Origin: Nitrospirota bacterium
Lineage (GTDB): Bacteria > Nitrospirota > Thermodesulfovibrionia > Thermodesulfovibrionales > Dissulfurispiraceae
Length of the DNA stretch: 64,000 nucleotides
NCBI GenBank assembly: GCA_015233365.1
Contig: JADFXU010000002.1
Coordinates: forward strand, 1-64,000
Direction: 5' to 3'
Shown: positions 43,906 to 53,804 of the stretch, in pieces
Layout: the number at the start of each line of letters is the position of its first letter
How positions within the stretch are numbered: the first letter of the stretch is position 1
Position numbers and translations under genes: made by a program
The notes under the pieces: generated by a model
The model's input: only the letters and a program-made list of their open reading frames with translations
What the model was told of the DNA's origin: nothing
The model's database searches: none

Positions 43906-44056
43906 ACGCTTTTGTCTCCTTGTGCAGGCTGTGTTTTCTGCAATGCCTGCAATACTTCTTGAGCTGGAGTTTCTCAGTAGTGTTCTTCTTGTTTTTCATA
44001 TTTGAGTAATTTTTATTTTTGCACTCGGTGCACTGAAACAAAATTATATCTCGCAT
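43904..44056 (-). CDS. rpmG: 50S ribosomal protein L33
   Basis: 50 residues, too short for many ORF callers. [18 protein letters not shown] and [16 protein letters not shown] carry the two CxxC pairs of a zinc ribbon. The TAG stop (43904-43906) shares two bases with tRNA-Trp. It follows the tuf fragment by 2 nt. Confidence 0.96.
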   Translation of the reverse strand: MRDIILFQCTECKNKNYSNMKNKKNTTEKLQLKKYCRHCRKHSLHKETKA

Positions 44057-44058
44057 GG

Positions 44059-44436
<378 letters not shown>

Positions 44437-44489
44437 TCTTAAGCCTTATGAACACCTGATTTGCGATGGATGCGCGGTCCACATAGGGA

Positions 44490-44720
44490 TTAGACTTTAG
44501 CCAGCAATTCAAAATAGTGGTCTCTTGATATACCGGCTGTTCTCAAATTGTTTTTGATGATTGATGTCGGCACTTCATCGTATGCAGGAATAACGACAGG
44601 TCGTGGAATTCCTTCTTTAACATAAGACCGATGGCTCCCTTCCTGTCTCGCAAAACGAAAGCCTGCAGCGAGAAAGACTTTCTCAAGTTTCTTCCATGGG
44701 ACAGGTGTTATTCGGGACAT
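44490..44720 (-). CDS. hicA: HicA-like mRNA interferase toxin
   Basis: 76 residues. PVPWKKLEKVFLAAGFRFARQEGSHRSYVK shows the HicA dsRBD-like fold with the catalytic-type His in GSHRSYVK. The HicA toxin cleaves mRNA. It starts 3 nt after the antitoxin stop, typical of the pair. Confidence 0.9.
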   Translation of the reverse strand: MSRITPVPWKKLEKVFLAAGFRFARQEGSHRSYVKEGIPRPVVIPAYDEVPTSIIKNNLRTAGISRDHYFELLAKV

Positions 44721-44723
44721 TGT

Positions 44724-44993
44724 TCAGACAGTCACAGCAGTTGAATGTCGTTCTATGGCAATCCACATAGGACAAACCCATTTTCCATCCAGAAGCTCGT
44801 ACCCGCTTTCCTCCAGTACATCATTGACTGTTCCTATATCCGATGCAGTTGCAAGGAAGAGGTGTACCGCCTCGTCTAAAGCCTTTCGCGCATCTTCCGG
44901 CGTCTTGCCTGAACTCATAACATCCAACGGCATTGCATGAGCTATAAACTGGGTGCCTTCTTTCCAAATTTGAACTGTGTATTCGATGTCCAT
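44724..44993 (-). CDS. hicB: HicB-like antitoxin
   Basis: 89 residues. Degenerate RNase-H-like fold with YTVQIWKEGTQFIAHAMPLDVMSSGKTPEDARKALDEAV (fragments) as in HicB. Strong AGGAGGT before ATG 44993. No long C-terminal DNA-binding domain is obvious. It precedes hicA, the order seen in many hicBA modules. Confidence 0.87.
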   Translation of the reverse strand: MDIEYTVQIWKEGTQFIAHAMPLDVMSSGKTPEDARKALDEAVHLFLATASDIGTVNDVLEESGYELLDGKWVCPMWIAIERHSTAVTV

Positions 44994-44999
44994 AAAACA

Positions 45000-45494
45000 C
45001 CTCCTGCAGCTGTACCTCTATTTGATGATAACATTTTTCCATCACCGGTATACGCACGTGGATTCATGACAGGCGCTACAGTGAAAAAACAGCATAAATA
45101 TCTGGAATGTCGTTCAGCCTGTCCTGAGTACAAGCAAAAACAAACGTTATATGGTCGCCTTAATCGAACAATAGTACTTACTGTAATATGCGGTGCCAAT
45201 AGTCAGGAGTTGCGTTTACAGGTACTGTAAACACAAATAGTGTTCAGGACAAGTTATAGACGCGGTATAGACGCGATTCTTGCCCGCAAACCCGTGTCAG
45301 TGCTCATTCTTGCGACAGCTTCGAGTCCCCTCGCCCAACCCATTTCACTTTTTAAAACAGCCACTTGAAAGCCCTAAAATATGCCATTGACGAGCCGTCG
45401 ACAGCAAGCCTTTTATTTCCAGTCATTTTTGAGTTTATCTGCCGGAATTGACAAATCTTTGCCGTGACATGATATTCTATGCGACTGAACAAAG
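45000..45494. other. Intergenic region, no gene seen
   Basis: No frame with family-like sequence. It contains two TATAGACGCG copies (45255-45264 and 45266-45275) and, near its right end, a TTGACA box followed by TATTCT/TGATAT. Otherwise nothing recognisable. Confidence 0.7.
45448..45478 (+). promoter_or_regulatory. Candidate sigma-70 type promoter for the 45513 gene
   Basis: TTGACA at 45448-45453 with a -10 of TGATAT (16-nt spacer) or TATTCT (19-nt spacer). Start of the gene is 35-40 nt downstream. Confidence 0.5.
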
Positions 45495-45512
45495 TTGACT
45501 GGGAATTATAAA

Positions 45513-47309
45513 ATGTCTATTAAAGACTCGTACCGGCGAAGCCTTCTGATCGGAATTATTTTTGTTACTGCTTTCCTTATCTACATAATTGCTCCAGTTA
45601 CGTATGTCACGGACTCACATTACTCTATGGCATTAAGCCAGGGCATAATGGAACATGGAAGCTTTAGATTGGACCACTATATTTTTACAGGTGCCGGTAA
45701 TGTATGCGATCCAAAATGGGGTAAATTACCTTATCATATTCAAGAGATTAATGGTCACACATATTACTATTACCCGCCCGGATCATCCGTCCTTTCTATC
45801 CCTTTTGTTGCAGCTATGCATCCATTTGGGATATCGGCGGTAAATAATGATGGGACTTACAATGCCGGTAGTGAGGAAAAGCTTGAGCGTACCTTAGCTG
45901 CTCTGCTGATGGCAGGACTGACATGCATTTTTTTTATGACTGCAAGGTTGCTTTTACCGACTTATTGGAGTCTGGCTATCGCAATAAGTGGTGGTTTTGG
46001 TACGTCGGTTTTCAGCACTGCATCCAGGGCAATGTGGATGCACACCTGGAGCATTTTTCTTTTAGGATTTGTTCTTTTTCTTCTCTTTAAAGCCTTTATC
46101 AACAAGAAATCACCAAATCCAATTCTGCTTGCCACTCTGCTTTCCTGGATGTATTTTACACGACCAACCAATAGCATCAGTATAGTAGGGATTGCCTTGC
46201 TTGTTCTAATTTATTCCCGTTCGATTTTTATTCCTTTTGTTATTACCGGACTCATATGGGCTTCTCTTTTTGCGGGATATTCATGGCATTACTTTGGCAA
46301 ATTGCTGCCTGACTATTTCGCGCCGGGTAATCTTTTTGGTCCAGCAACTTTTTTTCAATATTTTTGGAAAGGGCTGGCCGGAACTATGATCAGCCCCGCG
46401 CGTGGCTTACTCGTTTATACCCCTTCTTTGCTGTTTGTGGGATTTTTATTGGGAAGCTATTATCGGAGAATTCAGTTTAAAGCATTAATGTGGTGTGGCG
46501 TTGCCGTTTTTCTTGTGCATTTGATCACTATATCAGAATTTCCCACTTGGTATGCCGGGAGTTGTTATGGTCCAAGATATATGACCGATATGGTCCCATG
46601 GCTCATACTTTTGTCGGCAATAGCTGTTGATGCCATGTTATCTCATATGCAAGAAGACTTTCATCGGCAGATTAAAGAAAAAATTTTGCTGACTGTGGGT
46701 GTGATACTGGTGTTATTCAGTATATTTATGCATGGACGTGGTGCATTATGCAGCGCCACCCATGATTGGAATGATGTACCGAACAATATTAATTACCACC
46801 AGGAGCGAATATGGAGCTTTAAGTACCCACAATTTATGGCAGGCCTTATTAGTATCCCAATTTCCAAAGAGACGATGGGAGAAGGAGAAACATGCGACAA
46901 GCCCGTTTACGGCGCACCCGGCGGCTTACCGGAATCCGGACCAGTGATTTGCGAGGGCTTTTTAGACTCCGTGAACGGCTCGAAACCACTACCGGATGGC
47001 CTGACAGCCTCTTCAGGCATCCTGTTAGTCGAGGGCTGGGCGACAATCTCGGGTAAGGACGCTATTATCCCTGACGTTGTCTTCGTGACCCTGACAAACG
47101 GCAGAGGAAAACTTTACGTCAAAGCCAGGTCTGTAACCCGTAAAGACGTGAATGAAAATTTTAAGCAGCCGCAAATGCCGGATCCCGGTTATAAGGCAGT
47201 CATTGATGTTTCAGAACTGAGTGGAAGGTACTTTCTGGGTATTGCGCGGTTTTACAAAGGTAAACTTGAGAGTTGCAGCCAATTCAACATTCCTGTGGTG
47301 ATTAAATAG
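45513..47309 (+). CDS. Multi-pass membrane protein, GT-C-like, with C-terminal soluble domain
   Basis: About 598 residues. About ten hydrophobic helices from residue 10 to about 390, with a first external loop containing YVTDSHYSMALSQG and EHGSFRLDHY. A soluble C-terminal part (about 460-598) has many Gly and Pro. The body is AT-rich compared with the neighbouring ribosomal and riboflavin genes, but the C-terminal part is less so. No known catalytic motif was identified. GT-C glycosyltransferase-like is the best guess. ATG at 45513 is preferred to the upstream TTG. Confidence 0.6.
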   Translation: MSIKDSYRRSLLIGIIFVTAFLIYIIAPVTYVTDSHYSMALSQGIMEHGSFRLDHYIFTGAGNVCDPKWGKLPYHIQEINGHTYYYYPPGSSVLSIPFVAAMHPFGISAVNNDGTYNAGSEEKLERTLAALLMAGLTCIFFMTARLLLPTYWSLAIAISGGFGTSVFSTASRAMWMHTWSIFLLGFVLFLLFKAFINKKSPNPILLATLLSWMYFTRPTNSISIVGIALLVLIYSRSIFIPFVITGLIWASLFAGYSWHYFGKLLPDYFAPGNLFGPATFFQYFWKGLAGTMISPARGLLVYTPSLLFVGFLLGSYYRRIQFKALMWCGVAVFLVHLITISEFPTWYAGSCYGPRYMTDMVPWLILLSAIAVDAMLSHMQEDFHRQIKEKILLTVGVILVLFSIFMHGRGALCSATHDWNDVPNNINYHQERIWSFKYPQFMAGLISIPISKETMGEGETCDKPVYGAPGGLPESGPVICEGFLDSVNGSKPLPDGLTASSGILLVEGWATISGKDAIIPDVVFVTLTNGRGKLYVKARSVTRKDVNENFKQPQMPDPGYKAVIDVSELSGRYFLGIARFYKGKLESCSQFNIPVVIK

Positions 47310-47408
47310 GCGAATATGATCCAAGAGTATATACAATCCCCTCGCCGCGCCCATTTGTTCTATCCTGCTGACACTAAAGTTCCTGTCTATATTTAGGAGG
47401 GAATATTG

Positions 47409-48146
47409 ATGTTTCGGAGAGTCACCCCTGGAACCGGCAGCAGACTGACTGTTGTTGACCACGCTGAGACGTACGGCAGACATGTGCTCCGGAACGTAGT
47501 GCAGAAACTCGATGTCTCTCTTTGCGTGGACTTGGGCTGCGGCGCCGGGGATGATTTGCAAATAGTCATGAAGTCGCACCCGGCCGCCAGGTGTTTTGGA
47601 ATCGACTACGGAGACTGGAACAAAGACAAGCTGATGCAAATGGGCATCGAGCCTGTTTCCATTAACATTGAAACTGAGCGTCTTCCGTTTAATGATGAAT
47701 CCGCAGATCTTGTAATTGCAAATCAAGTTTTTGAGCACACGAAGGAAATCTACTGGATAAACCATGAGATATTCAGGGTTCTTAGAGTCGGAGGGCACCT
47801 TTATCTCGGCGTTCCAAATGTTCTCTCGTTGCACAACAGGATATTGGGCCTCCTTGGGGTCCATCCGACAAGCGCCAAGATGATTTCAGCACATCTGAGA
47901 GTTTTTTCCAGGAATGATACGCTTCTTTTTTACAGGGAGATAGCAAGCGATTTCGCCTCTCTGCAGGGCTTTTATGGCTCCCAGTTCTATCCATTTCCCG
48001 GATTTCTTGCGCGGCAATTGGCGAGGATGTTTCCTTCTTGCGCGTTCTCAATATTCTTCCTGTTCAGGAAGACAGGCCCATACAGCAATCAATTCATTGA
48101 CCGGCTTTCGCAGGTTGTACTGGAAACGAATTTCTTTGCGGGCTAA
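47409..48146 (+). CDS. SAM-dependent methyltransferase (class I)
   Basis: About 245 residues. Motif I is VDLGCGAGDD, the acidic loop is GIDYGDWNKD, and motif IV-like is ANQVFEHTKEIYWI. This is methyltransf_11-type. Substrate unknown; sugar or lipid methylation would fit its membrane-protein neighbour. ATG 47409 with AGGAGG about 9 nt upstream. It follows the GT-C-like gene by about 100 nt. Confidence 0.85.
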   Translation: MFRRVTPGTGSRLTVVDHAETYGRHVLRNVVQKLDVSLCVDLGCGAGDDLQIVMKSHPAARCFGIDYGDWNKDKLMQMGIEPVSINIETERLPFNDESADLVIANQVFEHTKEIYWINHEIFRVLRVGGHLYLGVPNVLSLHNRILGLLGVHPTSAKMISAHLRVFSRNDTLLFYREIASDFASLQGFYGSQFYPFPGFLARQLARMFPSCAFSIFFLFRKTGPYSNQFIDRLSQVVLETNFFAG

Positions 48147-48305
48147 CCTGCCTGACAACTCGCTTCACCGGAGTCCGCGTTCGCGGCGCTCGCTCTTCGT
48201 CCGCAAGCTTGGGCGTCAACTATTTCTACCGTGAATCATCGGTAATGTCTCAGTTTGTTACAAATTTGCCGCAGTCTCGTGTTAGAATGAAGGAAATACT
48301 TATAT

Positions 48306-48378
48306 GCGCCTGTAGCTCAGCGGATAGAGCATCAGCCTCCGGAGCTGAGGGCCAGAGGTTCGAATCCTCCCAGGCGCG
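48306..48378 (+). tRNA. tRNA-Arg (CCG)
   Basis: 73 nt, no encoded CCA. Acceptor GCGCCTG pairs with CAGGCGC. Anticodon stem TCAGC/GCTGA with loop CTCCGGA gives CCG. The T-arm is CAGAG GTTCGAATCC.... An extended -10 like TGTTAGAAT lies about 20 nt upstream. It abuts the convergent ribBA stop. Confidence 0.95.
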
Positions 48379-49593
48379 CTAAACATTTTCCAGTATGTGT
48401 CCCATTTTTCTCTTTTTGGTCTGGAGGTAGATGATATTCTTATCGTGCGGCGCGACTTCCGCAGGCACGCGTTCAACGACCTTGAGCCCGTAACCTTCCA
48501 GACCCACAATCTTCTTGGGGTTGTTCGTAATCAGCCGCATCTTCCTTATACCGAGGTCTACCAGTATCTGGGCGCCGACGCCATAGTCTCTCAGGTCGGC
48601 CTTGAACCCCAGCTTGAGGTTGGCTTCCACTGTATCAAGGCCCTTGTCCTGAAGCTCATACGCCATAAGCTTGTTCGCAAGCCCTATGCCCCTGCCTTCC
48701 TGTCGCATGTAAAGGACAACTCCCTTGCCCTCTGTTTTTATGATTTCCATCGCTTTGCGCAGCTGTTCGCCGCAGTCGCAACGCTTTGATCCGAACACAT
48801 CTCCGGTAAGGCACTCGGAATGCACTCTGACCAGCACTCTGTCATCGGGTTTTATATCTCCCTTGACCAGCGCCACATGAATATTGGGGTCAACGTCATT
48901 GGAATAGGCGATGGCGGTAAAATCCCCGCCGTGCTTGGTAGGCATCTGCACAGTAGCGATTCTCCTCACGAAACGTTCGGTGCGCATGCGGTAACGGATG
49001 AGGTCTTTGACAGTGATCAGCTTTAATCTGTGCTGTTTCGCGAATTCCTGGAGCTGAGGCATCCGCGCCATGCTGCCGTCGTCGTTCATGATCTCACAGA
49101 TAACTCCTGACGGGTTAAGTCCGGCCAGCCTTGAGAGGTCAACCGAACCTTCAGTTTGTCCGGCCCTTTGCAGAACACCACCGCGCTTGGCTCTTAGCGG
49201 AAAGATATGACCCGGCCTTGCAATGTCTTCCGGCTTGGCCTTTGGGTCTATCGCAGTGAGGATAGTATGTGCCCGGTCATGAGCCGAGATCCCCGTAGTA
49301 ACGCCTTTCTTGGCCTCTATGGATACCGTAAACGCCGTGCCGAAGGTCGAAGTATTGTCATCTGTCATCATCGGAAGCTTAAGTTCATCGACTTTCTGCG
49401 GGGTCAGCGACAGGCAGATGAGTCCCCTGCCGTATTTTGCCATAAAATTAATTGCTTCGGCGGTGACCTTTTCAGCAGCCATGCAAAGGTCGCCTTCGTT
49501 TTCCCTGTCCTCGTCATCCACGAGGATTACCATTCTGCCTTTTGCAATATCATCAAGGGCTTCTTCGATCGTATTGATTTTGGCCTTATCCAC
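48379..49593 (-). CDS. ribBA: 3,4-DHBP synthase / GTP cyclohydrolase II
   Basis: Bifunctional enzyme of riboflavin synthesis. About 404 residues. RibB domain: [12 protein letters not shown] (acidic loop), [29 protein letters not shown]; RibA domain: [21 protein letters not shown] and [10 protein letters not shown], with the zinc cysteines in the first. The frame extends to 49689 but GTG 49593 has GGAGG 7 nt upstream and matches the family start. Confidence 0.96.
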   Translation of the reverse strand: MDKAKINTIEEALDDIAKGRMVILVDDEDRENEGDLCMAAEKVTAEAINFMAKYGRGLICLSLTPQKVDELKLPMMTDDNTSTFGTAFTVSIEAKKGVTTGISAHDRAHTILTAIDPKAKPEDIARPGHIFPLRAKRGGVLQRAGQTEGSVDLSRLAGLNPSGVICEIMNDDGSMARMPQLQEFAKQHRLKLITVKDLIRYRMRTERFVRRIATVQMPTKHGGDFTAIAYSNDVDPNIHVALVKGDIKPDDRVLVRVHSECLTGDVFGSKRCDCGEQLRKAMEIIKTEGKGVVLYMRQEGRGIGLANKLMAYELQDKGLDTVEANLKLGFKADLRDYGVGAQILVDLGIRKMRLITNNPKKIVGLEGYGLKVVERVPAEVAPHDKNIIYLQTKKRKMGHILENV

Positions 49594-49719
49594 TGAAAAA
49601 CCTCCGTAGAATGCATTAACGCCTGGAAGCTCGTAAGCCGACAAGCGAAACAGCCTAAAGTATAACAGAAACATAAACAGCCTTTCCAATAGTCCTCATT
49701 CATAATTACCGATTTATGC

Positions 49720-49725
49720 TATAAT
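49720..49725 (+). promoter_or_regulatory. Extended -10 box, near-leaderless MBL gene
   Basis: TGCTATAAT carries a TGn extension and a perfect -10. The ATG at 49734 begins 9 nt after it, so the mRNA would have almost no leader. Confidence 0.55.
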
Positions 49726-49733
49726 CTGCAATT

Positions 49734-50501
49734 ATGAAAATAACTGTTCTCGGTTGTTCAGGCGCGCAGTTCCCTGGACATAATCCCGCCGGCTTCCTGT
49801 TGGACGGTAAAATACTCTTCGATGCAGGGAGCCTGACAACTGTGCTGGACGGCCATGCACAATCAAAGATCAAGGATATCTTCATTACGCATGCGCACCT
49901 CGATCACATCAGAGATATCTCTTTTCTGGCCGATAACATCATTGTGGCGAAGAGAAAGCAGAACGTGAATATCATCAGCATCCGGTCTGTCATAAGCACG
50001 ATCAAAAAGAATCTGCTCAACGATTCACTGTGGCCCGATTTTACCATGATACCCGATTATGAAAATGCCGTTTTGCGGTATCTCACTGTAACAGAGGGAG
50101 CGCCATTAAAAGTAAATGGATATCATATTACCGCTTACAGGGTAAATCATTCGGTCCCTGCCGTGGGATATCTCGTGGAAGACAGAAAAAATAAACGGTT
50201 CTTTTATACCGGTGATACAGGTCCTACCGGCTCTACATGGAAAAAAATAGGGGACAGGAAGCTTGATTGCCTGATTATCGAAGTCTCCTTTCCGAACAGA
50301 ATGAGCGAAATGGCGGCGCTAACAGGTCATCTCACTTCAAGGCTGCTCAAAGAGGAAATCCGGAAGATAAAGCAGATGCCGGACAGGATTTATATAACCC
50401 ATATAAAGCCCCAGCACCTCAGGGTCATCCGGGCTGAGATCGAAAATCTCGGGATGAAGAATATCAAATTGTTGAAAGACCGGGACGTGATTTCCATATA
50501 A
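49734..50501 (+). CDS. MBL-fold hydrolase, class II cAMP phosphodiesterase-like
   Basis: 255 residues. The metal motif ITHAHLDHI (HxHxDH), then HSVPAVGYL and FFYTGDTG, and a further His in ITHIKP. The arrangement resembles class II 3',5'-cyclic nucleotide phosphodiesterases and related RNase Z-type MBL proteins. It could therefore lower a cyclic nucleotide. Substrate inferred only. Confidence 0.82.
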   Translation: MKITVLGCSGAQFPGHNPAGFLLDGKILFDAGSLTTVLDGHAQSKIKDIFITHAHLDHIRDISFLADNIIVAKRKQNVNIISIRSVISTIKKNLLNDSLWPDFTMIPDYENAVLRYLTVTEGAPLKVNGYHITAYRVNHSVPAVGYLVEDRKNKRFFYTGDTGPTGSTWKKIGDRKLDCLIIEVSFPNRMSEMAALTGHLTSRLLKEEIRKIKQMPDRIYITHIKPQHLRVIRAEIENLGMKNIKLLKDRDVISI

Positions 50502-50502
50502 A

Positions 50503-50584
50503 AATAGCTAAGAGTTGAGAGTCCGGAACTAGGAGCTCAAAGGCTTTTTAATTCTAAGCTCTTAGCTCTCGGCTATCAGCTATT
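50503..50584. repeat. Heptamer inverted array, TAGCTAA/GAGTTGA words
   Basis: Left arm TAGCTAA, GAGTTGA, GAGTCCG, GAACTAG, GAGCT. Right arm AGCTCTT, AGCTCTC, GGCTATC, AGCTATT. Spacer about 20 nt. It lies between convergent genes (MBL and ribE). Confidence 0.86.
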
Positions 50585-51219
50585 CACATGAACCCCGACT
50601 GTTTCAGGGCTGAGAGCAGCGAAGTACTGCTGTCCGGACGGACAAATTTCGCTACATATTTGGCAAGGATGTCGGGTTCCAGGTTGACAGTACTGCCCGC
50701 CCCCTTAAACCCCAGTGTTGTGGACTTGGCTGTATGGGGTATGATCACTATGCTGAAGGCATCTTTAAACACATCAACTACAGTGAGGCTTATGCCGTCT
50801 ACGGCAACAGAGCCTTTTTCGACCAGATACTTCAAGATGCCGGCAGGCGCTTCGATTTCAATCCTGACCGCGTTTCCAGAGACGGTCTTTGACCGTATTT
50901 TGCCGGCGCCTTCGATATGACCGGTAACGAAGTGCCCGCCCATTTTGGAGTTCGGCGTCAATGAGGGTTCCAGGTTCACGCGGTCGCCTTTTTTAAGGCT
51001 TTCAAGGTTAGTGCTCTTTAAGGTCTCATAGGAGACATCGAAGAAAAGAATGTTTTTGTCTGCCGCAGTCACGGTCAGGCATATACCGTTGACAGCAATA
51101 CTGTCGCCGATGGCAGCATCGCGAACAATATCGCCTGCAGCTACCGAGAGGCGGGAACTCGCGGTCCCTTTTTCGACAGATGCAATCTCACCTAATTCAA
51201 CAATGATTCCGGTAAACAT
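50584..51219 (-). CDS. ribE: Riboflavin synthase alpha subunit
   Basis: About 211 residues, two lumazine-binding repeats. MFTGIIVELGEI at the N-terminus, DSIAVNGICLTV in the first repeat, GHFVTGHIEG between repeats and GSVAVDGISLTV in the second. The internal duplication is obvious. ATG 51219 shares a base with the lepB stop (TAATG). No FMN riboswitch was found upstream. Confidence 0.96.
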   Translation of the reverse strand: MFTGIIVELGEIASVEKGTASSRLSVAAGDIVRDAAIGDSIAVNGICLTVTAADKNILFFDVSYETLKSTNLESLKKGDRVNLEPSLTPNSKMGGHFVTGHIEGAGKIRSKTVSGNAVRIEIEAPAGILKYLVEKGSVAVDGISLTVVDVFKDAFSIVIIPHTAKSTTLGFKGAGSTVNLEPDILAKYVAKFVRPDSSTSLLSALKQSGFM

Positions 51220-51824
51220 TATTTTACTATTCTTCCCATCCGGCTGATGCGGGGAGACGTCGTTGTGCTGTCCCACGACCAGTAGATTATCATTGCCTTG
51301 CCTTTTATCAGCTTCAGATCAACATAACCCCAATACCTGCTGTCGTAGCTCTGGTCCCTGTTGTCGCCCATGACGAAAATCTTGTCTGAAGGCACAAGAT
51401 AGGGGCCGAAATTGTCCCTCGGCTCTATACTGTTTATCGAACTATCGGTATGCTGCGTGTATGGTTCATTCATACGCTGGCCGTTTACAAAGACGACTTT
51501 GTCTTTTTCCTCGACTATGTCCCCTCCGACGCCGACAACCCTTTTAATGAAGTCTTTGCTCAAATCTTCCGGATATCTGAAAACGACAATATCGCCTCTT
51601 TTCGGGTGTGTAATAACCAGGACCTTTTTATCGGAAAAAGGGACCTGTGTTCCATATATAAACTTGTTGACGAGAATATGATCGCCTATGAGCAGAGTCG
51701 GGATCATGGATCCCGATGGTATTTTAAATGCCTGTACAATATAAGTCCTTATAACGAGCGCAAGTATGAGTGCCGTGCCGATGGCTTTTATATATTCCAA
51801 AGCCTTATTCTGTTTGTTTCCCAA
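51219..51824 (-). CDS. lepB: Signal peptidase I
   Basis: About 201 residues. One N-terminal membrane helix, catalytic serine in IPSGSMIPTL, the lysine in KDFIKRVVG, and GDNRDQSYDSRYWG near the end. TTG at 51824 is chosen because GGAAGGAG lies 6 nt upstream; the longer frame reads into the palindromic element at 51847. Removes signal peptides at the inner membrane. Confidence 0.94.
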   Translation of the reverse strand: MGNKQNKALEYIKAIGTALILALVIRTYIVQAFKIPSGSMIPTLLIGDHILVNKFIYGTQVPFSDKKVLVITHPKRGDIVVFRYPEDLSKDFIKRVVGVGGDIVEEKDKVVFVNGQRMNEPYTQHTDSSINSIEPRDNFGPYLVPSDKIFVMGDNRDQSYDSRYWGYVDLKLIKGKAMIIYWSWDSTTTSPRISRMGRIVK

Positions 51825-51846
51825 GCTCTTCTCCTTCCAAGGATTG

Positions 51847-51969
51847 ACGGTCTCGTAAAAAGTCCATATGCTGCGTTGCGCTGCATCCTTCGTCACTGCG
51901 GTGTACGAACAAGTACGCCTCATTCCTCAGGATTTGCGCGCCTTGCCTATGAACTTTTTACGAAACCGT
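51847..51969. repeat. 123-bp palindromic REP-like element
   Basis: Terminal inverted repeats ACGGTCTCGTAAAAAG (51847-51862) and CTTTTTACGAAACCGT (51954-51969) with one mismatch. The interior is also roughly self-complementary, with a central GTGTACGAACAAGTACGCC hairpin. Elements with such TTTTTACGA ends are familiar from several delta-proteobacterial genomes (memory, not searched). Between lepA and lepB. Confidence 0.85.
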
Positions 51970-52013
51970 TTATTTTTAATCTTGTTGACGTCTTTTTGCA
52001 AGTACGTCAGGAT

Positions 52014-53804
52014 TTATTCCTTTACCTTGAGAACAGTCAGGAAGGCTTCCTGGGGGATTTCCACCTTTCCGATCTGCTTCATTTTCTTTTTGCCCTCTTT
52101 CTGTTTCTCAAGCAGCTTCCTTTTTCTCGTAATATCGCCCCCGTAACACTTTGCGAGAACATTTTTTCTCATTGCCTTGACACTTTCCCGCGCTATTATC
52201 TTGCCGCCGATGGAAGCCTGTATGGCGATTTCGAACATTTGCCTCGGTATGACCTGTCTCAGCTTTTCCACAAGCTGCCTGCCCTTATAATAAGACGTAT
52301 CGCTGTGCACAATCAAGGAGAGTGCGTCTACAGGTTCCCCGTTCAGCAGCACATCCAGCTTAACCAGCTTGGACGGCCTGTAGCCTATAAATTCGTAATC
52401 CATGGACGCGTAACCGCGCGAAACCGATTTGAGCCGGTCGTAAAAATCCCAGAGGATTTCATTGAGTGGAATCTCGTAACCCACCATTATGCGGTCTTTG
52501 CTGATAAAAGTGAATTCCGTCTGGGCGCCGCGTTTTTCCTGGCAAAGCTCGAGTATCTGCCCTATGTATTCCTGAGGCACAAAAACCGATACTTTAACAT
52601 ACGGCTCCTCTATTTTTTCAAACCGGTCCGGAAGGCTGCTCGGGTTATCAATAAAAAATTCTTCGCCCTTTGTGCCTGTGACACGATAAATGACCGTGGG
52701 GGCGGTAGTGATCAGCGAGAGCTGGAATTCTCTTTCGAGGCGCTCTTTTATTATCTCCATGTGGAGGAGTCCCAGAAAGCCGCACCGGAAGCCGAAACCG
52801 AGCGCGGAGGAGGTCTCCGGCTCGAAGCTGAAGGAGGAGTCGTTCAGGCGCAGCTTTTCAAGCGCGTTCTTCAACTCCTCATACTGGATGTTTTCGACCG
52901 GATAAAGACCCGAAAAGACCATCGGCTTTATTTCCTTGTATCCCGGAAGCTGGCTTTCAGCGGGGCGGGCGGCGTCCGTAATTGTGTCCCCTATCTTCGT
53001 GTCACCGACTGTCTTGATGCCTGCAATAAGATATCCCACTTCCCCTGCCGAAAGCTGGGGCACCTCTTCCATTTTAGGAGTGAAGACGCCCACCTTGGTG
53101 ATTTCGTGTTCTTTTCCTGCAGCCATAAGTCTCATTTTCATGCCGGGCCGCACCGTTCCGTCGAAGACCCTGATAAGGACGATTACACCCTGATAATTAT
53201 CAAACCATGAATCGAAGATAAGGGCCTTAAGAGGAGCTTCGCCGGTACCCTTGGGGGGCGGCACCTTCCTGACAATGGCATCGAGTATCTCCTTTGTTCC
53301 GATCCCTTCTTTAGCGCTTGCAAGGATCGCTTCGGAGCAATCTATTCCGATTGCCTCCTCTATCTGCTCCTTCACTTTTTGCGGTTCGGCCCCGGGCAGG
53401 TCTATTTTGTTGATTACGGGAATGATTTCATGATTATGTTCAATGGCGAGATAAGTATTGGCAAGAGTTTGCGCCTCAACGCCCTGGGTGGCATCGACAA
53501 CGAGCACGCTGCCCTCGCATGAGGCGAGGCTCCTGGATACTTCATAAGAAAAATCGACGTGGCCCGGGGTATCGATCAGATTAAGCACATACTCATTACC
53601 GTCATCGGCTTTATAGCCGAGCCTCACCGCATGGGCCTTGATCGTAATGCCGCGCTCCCGCTCCAGATCCATGGAGTCGAGCACCTGCTCCGTCATCTCT
53701 CTGGAGCTCAAGGCTCCCGTATACTCAAGCAATCTGTCGGCAAGGGTGGACTTTCCGTGGTCAATATGGGCAATTATCGTAAAATTGCGGATGTTTTTTT
53801 GCAT
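52014..53804 (-). CDS. lepA: Elongation factor 4 (LepA)
   Basis: About 597 residues. G1 [21 protein letters not shown] (G3), NKIDLPGA (G4), then the LepA-specific C-terminal domain. EF4 back-translocates or remodels stalled ribosomes. ATG 53804 shares bases with the ROK kinase stop (TGATG); GTG 53807 is an alternative. Confidence 0.97.
   Translation of the reverse strand: MQKNIRNFTIIAHIDHGKSTLADRLLEYTGALSSREMTEQVLDSMDLERERGITIKAHAVRLGYKADDGNEYVLNLIDTPGHVDFSYEVSRSLASCEGSVLVVDATQGVEAQTLANTYLAIEHNHEIIPVINKIDLPGAEPQKVKEQIEEAIGIDCSEAILASAKEGIGTKEILDAIVRKVPPPKGTGEAPLKALIFDSWFDNYQGVIVLIRVFDGTVRPGMKMRLMAAGKEHEITKVGVFTPKMEEVPQLSAGEVGYLIAGIKTVGDTKIGDTITDAARPAESQLPGYKEIKPMVFSGLYPVENIQYEELKNALEKLRLNDSSFSFEPETSSALGFGFRCGFLGLLHMEIIKERLEREFQLSLITTAPTVIYRVTGTKGEEFFIDNPSSLPDRFEKIEEPYVKVSVFVPQEYIGQILELCQEKRGAQTEFTFISKDRIMVGYEIPLNEILWDFYDRLKSVSRGYASMDYEFIGYRPSKLVKLDVLLNGEPVDALSLIVHSDTSYYKGRQLVEKLRQVIPRQMFEIAIQASIGGKIIARESVKAMRKNVLAKCYGGDITRKRKLLEKQKEGKKKMKQIGKVEIPQEAFLTVLKVKE

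Noticed and set aside
44937-45230. 97-residue frame upstream of hicB
   Set aside because: It runs antisense to the hicB start and through the gene-poor gap. No recognisable motif or start context.
45120-45251. TGTCCTGA and TCAGGACA inverted 8-mers around 45.1-45.25 kb
   Set aside because: Too short and too far apart to distinguish from chance.
48306-48378. tRNA-Arg as an attachment site for an integrated element
   Set aside because: The 3' end faces ribBA, no integrase is present and no repeat of the tRNA end was found on the island side.
50584-51923. FMN riboswitch upstream of riboflavin genes
   Set aside because: None of the conserved RFN segments was found upstream of ribE, lepB or ribBA.
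51450-53210. 586-residue open frame on the plus strand
   Set aside because: It is antisense to lepA, which has all family motifs. Long antisense frames are common opposite coding genes in this composition.
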